Of a stretch of DNA of 64,000 nucleotides, positions 60,765-64,000 are shown one piece after another. Source of the stretch: Ignavibacteria bacterium (GTDB lineage Bacteria > Bacteroidota > Ignavibacteria > Ignavibacteriales > Ignavibacteriaceae); assembly GCA_030693705.1 (NCBI GenBank), contig JAUYAB010000047.1, positions 62,001 through 126,000 on the forward strand, written 5' to 3'. Position numbers and translations under genes: made by a program. The notes under the pieces are model-generated. The model did not search any database. It was not told the origin of the DNA and saw only the letters and a program-made list of their open reading frames with translations. Numbering within the stretch: position 1 is the stretch's first letter; the number at the start of each line of letters is the position of its first letter.

Positions 60765-62759
60765 TCACTTCAACAAAGATTTTGAAGTGCGTAAAATGTT
60801 TTCAACGGTAATGCCATATTTTTCATACAATATTTCATAGGGAGCAGAGGCGCCGTATGTTTCAATAGAAATTATTTTTCCGCCATCGCCGGTATATTTG
60901 TTCCAGCCTTGCGCAACGCCAGCTTCAACAGCAATACGGGCTTTCACTTCTTTCGGCAGAACGGAATTTTTGTATTCTTCACTTTGCAATTCAAACAACT
61001 CCCAACTTGGAAAACTTACAACGCGGACTTTCTTCCCTTCGCTTTCAAGTTTTTCTGCCGCTTTAAGAATTATTTCAACTTCGGAACCGCTTGCCATTAA
61101 AATGATTTCGGGTTTGTCCGCATCTTTTAATATGTAAGCGCCTTTAAATAAATTTTCAGATGACGGATATTTTGTTTGATCGAGAACCTGCAATCCTTGG
61201 CGCGTTAACAGTAACGCAACAGGACCACCTTTATGTTGAATCGCGAACTTCCATGCGGAAGCGGTTTCATTTGCATCCGCAGGGCGTAGTACAACAAATC
61301 CCGGAATTGCGCGGAGCGAAGCTAAATGTTCAACCGGTTGATGCGTTGGTCCGTCTTCGCCAAGTCCAATCGTGTCGTGTGTGAAAACGTAAATCACTTT
61401 AATCTTTGATAATGCAGCGAGACGAATTGCCGGACGAAGATAATCGGAGAAAACTAAAAATGTTCCGCCGAAAGGAATAACGCCGCCGTACATTGCCATG
61501 CCGTTCATAATACTTGCCATAGCGTGTTCGCGGATGCCAAAGTGAAAATTTCTTCCCGATTTATTATCTGCCGAAAAAGCCGGGAAGCCGTTTATGTAAG
61601 TATTGTTTGAAGGAGCCAAATCCGCCGAACCGCCGATAAACGTTGGGAGCGATGAAGCAATTGCGTTGATCGTTTTGCCGGAGGCTTGCCGTGTCGCGAG
61701 TTTCTTTCCGTCATCTGCAAAAGTTGGAATTTTGGAGATCCATTCATCGCCAAAGTTCCCACTCATTACTTCAAGAAATAGTTTTGCTTCCTGCGGATAT
61801 TTTTCTTTGTACTCAGCAAAAAGTTTATTCCATTCAGTTTCATCCTGTTGATGTTTTTTCTTTTTTTCTTCAAATAGATTTTTTACTTCTTCCGGAACAA
61901 AAAACGATTCTTCATATTCCCAACCTAAATTTTTCTTTGTCAATTTGATTTCTTCATCACCAAGCGGAGAACCGTGTACGGAAGAAGTATCTTGTTTGTT
62001 CGGACTGCCAAAACCGATATGCGTTTTAGTAATAATGAGTGAGGGACGTTCATCAACTTGCGCGTTCAAAAGCGCTGTTTCAATTTGTGAAAGATCATTA
62101 ACATCCGAAATGTGTTCAGTGTGCCAACCGTATGCATCGAAGCGTTGTTCAATATTTTCGGAAAATGCGAGAGAAGTTTTTCCGTCTATTGAAATGCCGT
62201 TATCATCATAAAAGAAAATTAATTTTCCGAGTTTCAAATGTCCGGCAAGCGAAGCCGCTTCGTGAGAAATTCCTTCCATCAATTCGCCGTCGCTGCAAAT
62301 GCCGTAAATAAAATGATCGAGAATTTTAATATCATCTTTATTAAACATTGAAGCGAGATAAGCTTTTGCAATTGCCATTCCGACCGCATTGGCAAATCCT
62401 TGTCCGAGTGGACCGGTTGTGGTTTCGATTCCAAGTTTCTGATTGAATTCCGGATGTCCCGGAGTTTTACTTTCCCACTGACGGAAGTTTTTGATATCGT
62501 CAAGTGAAATGTCGTATCCGCTGAGATGTAAAATTCCGTAAAGCAGCATACTTCCGTGACCGGCAGAAAGAATAAATCGGTCGCGGTTTAGCCACAACGG
62601 ATTCTGCGGATTGTATTTCATATATTTTGTGTAAAGCGAATACGCAATCGGGGCGCAGCCCATCGGCATTCCGGGATGCCCGGTATTTGCTTTCTGAATC
62701 GCTTCAACCGCTAAAATGCGAAGTGTGTTTATGCTTAATTGATCAATGGAAACGGACAT
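60765..62759 (-). CDS. tkt: Transketolase
   Basis: 664 residues, family length. Thiamine diphosphate motif CSDGELMEGISHEAASLAG ... FFYDDNGISIDG; substrate-binding GHPGMPMGCAPIAYSLY, LSAGHGSMLLYG, GPLGQGFANAVGMAIA; second domain ADLAPSNNTYINGF, FHFGIREHAMASIMNGMAMYG, DTIGLGEDGPTHQPVEHLASLRAIPG; C-terminal domain ILMASGSEVEIILKAAEKL. It moves two-carbon units in the pentose phosphate pathway and complements the transaldolase at 26.7 kb. Confidence 0.98.
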   Translation of the reverse strand: MSVSIDQLSINTLRILAVEAIQKANTGHPGMPMGCAPIAYSLYTKYMKYNPQNPLWLNRDRFILSAGHGSMLLYGILHLSGYDISLDDIKNFRQWESKTPGHPEFNQKLGIETTTGPLGQGFANAVGMAIAKAYLASMFNKDDIKILDHFIYGICSDGELMEGISHEAASLAGHLKLGKLIFFYDDNGISIDGKTSLAFSENIEQRFDAYGWHTEHISDVNDLSQIETALLNAQVDERPSLIITKTHIGFGSPNKQDTSSVHGSPLGDEEIKLTKKNLGWEYEESFFVPEEVKNLFEEKKKKHQQDETEWNKLFAEYKEKYPQEAKLFLEVMSGNFGDEWISKIPTFADDGKKLATRQASGKTINAIASSLPTFIGGSADLAPSNNTYINGFPAFSADNKSGRNFHFGIREHAMASIMNGMAMYGGVIPFGGTFLVFSDYLRPAIRLAALSKIKVIYVFTHDTIGLGEDGPTHQPVEHLASLRAIPGFVVLRPADANETASAWKFAIQHKGGPVALLLTRQGLQVLDQTKYPSSENLFKGAYILKDADKPEIILMASGSEVEIILKAAEKLESEGKKVRVVSFPSWELFELQSEEYKNSVLPKEVKARIAVEAGVAQGWNKYTGDGGKIISIETYGASAPYEILYEKYGITVENILRTSKSLLK

Positions 62760-62845
62760 GAAAACTCCAAAAATTGAAAAATAATTTCTGTAAATATAAG
62801 GGAAAGAGTTGAAAAGTTAAGGAATGGAAGGAGGTTCACCCCCTT

Positions 62846-63178
62846 TTAGTTTGAGCTTACTATTTTCCCGTCAACAACCGGTGTAAGACAAACAAGCGGT
62901 GAATTAGGAACTTGAAACTTTTGAAATATTTCTTCAAACAGAAGAAATTGTTTTCCTTGTTTTTCTAGGCGGGAAAATTGTTTGTATGTCATTTTCTTGC
63001 CGGAGTTTGAGACCGGCGCATCAAATTTGTATGAGGAGGCAAAATCATTAACGGCGTTCTTTTTAAGGAAAGAAATTTTCTCTTCATCGCTTCCGGCGGC
63101 CTCATAGGAGCATGCGCGGAACTCTTCAATGATTCCATTATCAATTATAAGATAAAGATTTAGAATTTTTTCAGTCAT
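62846..63178 (-). CDS. Small cytoplasmic protein of unknown function
   Basis: I start at the ATG at 63178 (MTEKILNLYLIIDNGIIEEFRAC), which overlaps the stop codon of the preceding membrane-protein gene; this gives 110 residues. No TM segment, no known motif. The close coupling implies a joint function with the upstream membrane protein and the CDGSH protein. A third-gene role is all that can be said. Confidence 0.6.
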   Translation of the reverse strand: MTEKILNLYLIIDNGIIEEFRACSYEAAGSDEEKISFLKKNAVNDFASSYKFDAPVSNSGKKMTYKQFSRLEKQGKQFLLFEEIFQKFQVPNSPLVCLTPVVDGKIVSSN

Positions 63179-63845
63179 TAGTTTGCTGATTTTTAGAAAC
63201 GAAATAGGCAAGCGCAAGCGCTAAACTCAAAGCGAATTTACACATTACGCTTTCAATAACCGTAAGGACAAATGAATCACCGAAGGATTTTAAGATAAAT
63301 CCAGCCGCTACCGGAATAGAAATGAAGACATAAGCGAAAACAAGTATTCCGCTTAACCTTGCTTTAAGTGTTCCCGGATTATCTTTTACTTTTTCTCTTA
63401 AATAAAAAATGGTTATTACAACCGGCGCATAATAAAAAAATCCGTAGGATTCACCAAGCGGATAAGAGTACGAGGCATAAAACACCGTGCATGTGTTAAC
63501 GATAAATTTATCAATTGTAAGCGAATAGTAGATGAGGAAAAAAAGAGCCGGTAAATAAACGAGATAATTCTTTTTTACTGTGTTGCCCCAAATTGTCCAG
63601 GCAAGAATCAATCCTGTCGGAGGAAGAAAGGTTATATCTGCAAACGCTAAAAATGCAACAAACGAATTGCCGACGTGAAAATAACAAATCAGCGATTCAA
63701 GAAATTGATACCCCATGAGAAGAAATATTAATACTGCTGCAAGAATATTTTCTTTTTTCCCTTTTAAGTTAAAAAGAACATAACAGAGCGAGATAAATTC
63801 AACTGCAGCAATAAGCAGTGAGACAAAGCCATTCCAATTATTCAT
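63171..63845 (-). CDS. Seven-TM membrane protein of unknown function
   Basis: 224 residues with about seven TM segments and short loops (MNNWNGFVSLLIAAVEFISLCYVLFNL..., SYGFFYYAPVVITIFYLREKVKD, ending FVSKNQQTND). It resembles membrane sensor modules but has no output domain. Its ATG overlaps the stop codon of the CDGSH gene (TAATG), and its own stop overlaps the next gene, so the three form one operon. Confidence 0.7.
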   Translation of the reverse strand: MNNWNGFVSLLIAAVEFISLCYVLFNLKGKKENILAAVLIFLLMGYQFLESLICYFHVGNSFVAFLAFADITFLPPTGLILAWTIWGNTVKKNYLVYLPALFFLIYYSLTIDKFIVNTCTVFYASYSYPLGESYGFFYYAPVVITIFYLREKVKDNPGTLKARLSGILVFAYVFISIPVAAGFILKSFGDSFVLTVIESVMCKFALSLALALAYFVSKNQQTND

Positions 63846-64000
63846 TAATATTTGTCATAATTTTTATGGCTTCCGTCACAGAAAGGTTTATCCTTTGTAT
63901 GCTTGCATCCGCACCACCAAACTTCTTTCGCCTCGGTGATCTCAACGATCATCGGTCTGAATTCGCTTCCTTTATGAGTGCCGTCGCAAAACGGCTGCTT
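63845..64000 (-). CDS. CDGSH iron-sulfur domain protein (partial, C-terminal part)
   Basis: The minus-strand frame enters from the right edge and ends with a TAA at 63847-63845. The 51 visible residues hold two CDGSH-type sites: PFCDGTHKGSEFRP, and CGCKHTKDKPFCDGSH with three Cys and one His that ligate a [2Fe-2S] cluster. Two-site proteins belong to the type II CDGSH group. It may act in redox or iron-sulfur handling. The N-terminus lies outside the window. Confidence 0.92.
   Translation of the reverse strand, partial: KQPFCDGTHKGSEFRPMIVEITEAKEVWWCGCKHTKDKPFCDGSHKNYDKY

Overview
The window is an AT-rich bacterial chromosome segment from the Bacteroidota/Chlorobi side of the tree, most likely an Ignavibacteria-type organism (Ignavibacteriales or Melioribacteraceae). 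Two things point there. Seven proteins end in a type IX secretion (T9SS) type A sorting domain with the QNYPNPFNP signature. Several promoters fit TTG-N19/20-TAnnTTTG, the primary sigma-factor consensus of Bacteroidota. This assignment is inference; no rRNA or tRNA gene was found in the window.

Layout. 1-5.3 kb: a carbohydrate-type locus (secreted six-hairpin glycosidase, MFS transporter, YhcH/DUF386 protein) followed by a scar of two decayed 3' gene ends around a small lipoprotein gene. 5.4-10.2 kb: two tandem T9SS paralogues. 10.5-38.3 kb: a long, almost entirely minus-strand core block holding rpsF-ssb-rpsR-rplI, a membrane pyrophosphatase, prs-rplY-pth, holA, a cyclophilin, uppP, a beta-barrel protein, a flippase-like protein, lolA, ftsK, comB, gcvT, a transaldolase, RNase G, and rimP-nusA-infB-rbfA-truB-ribF-rpsO-pnp. 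38.4-40.5 kb: a small regulatory operon (unknown protein, six-TM protein, TM/coiled-coil protein, REC-LuxR regulator) preceded by a tandem array of perfect 18-bp palindromes. 41-49.7 kb: accessory region with four T9SS cargo genes, a two-repeat helical protein with a 21-bp tandem array behind it, and a truncated hemL fragment. 49.8-64 kb: uvrB, DUF423, a secreted AGE-fold protein, a permease, valS, an orphan antitoxin-like gene, a SIMPL protein, transketolase with a tiny Cys-rich partner, and an operon starting with a CDGSH iron-sulfur protein that runs off the right edge.

How parts work together: the core block supplies ribosome assembly and translation initiation, transcription elongation control, RNA decay, peptidyl-tRNA recycling, nucleotide precursors and chromosome segregation. 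The accessory genes are mainly secreted or surface proteins that use a T9SS not encoded here.

The most unusual signals are: (i) short palindromic elements present in intergenic DNA and also inserted in frame into the sorting-domain codons of two T9SS genes; (ii) the AGTAGGGATATCCCTACT array upstream of the REC-LuxR operon; (iii) the 12-unit 21-bp array beside a family of unknown function; (iv) the gene-tail duplications and the hemL relic. All readings were made by eye; no database search was run.
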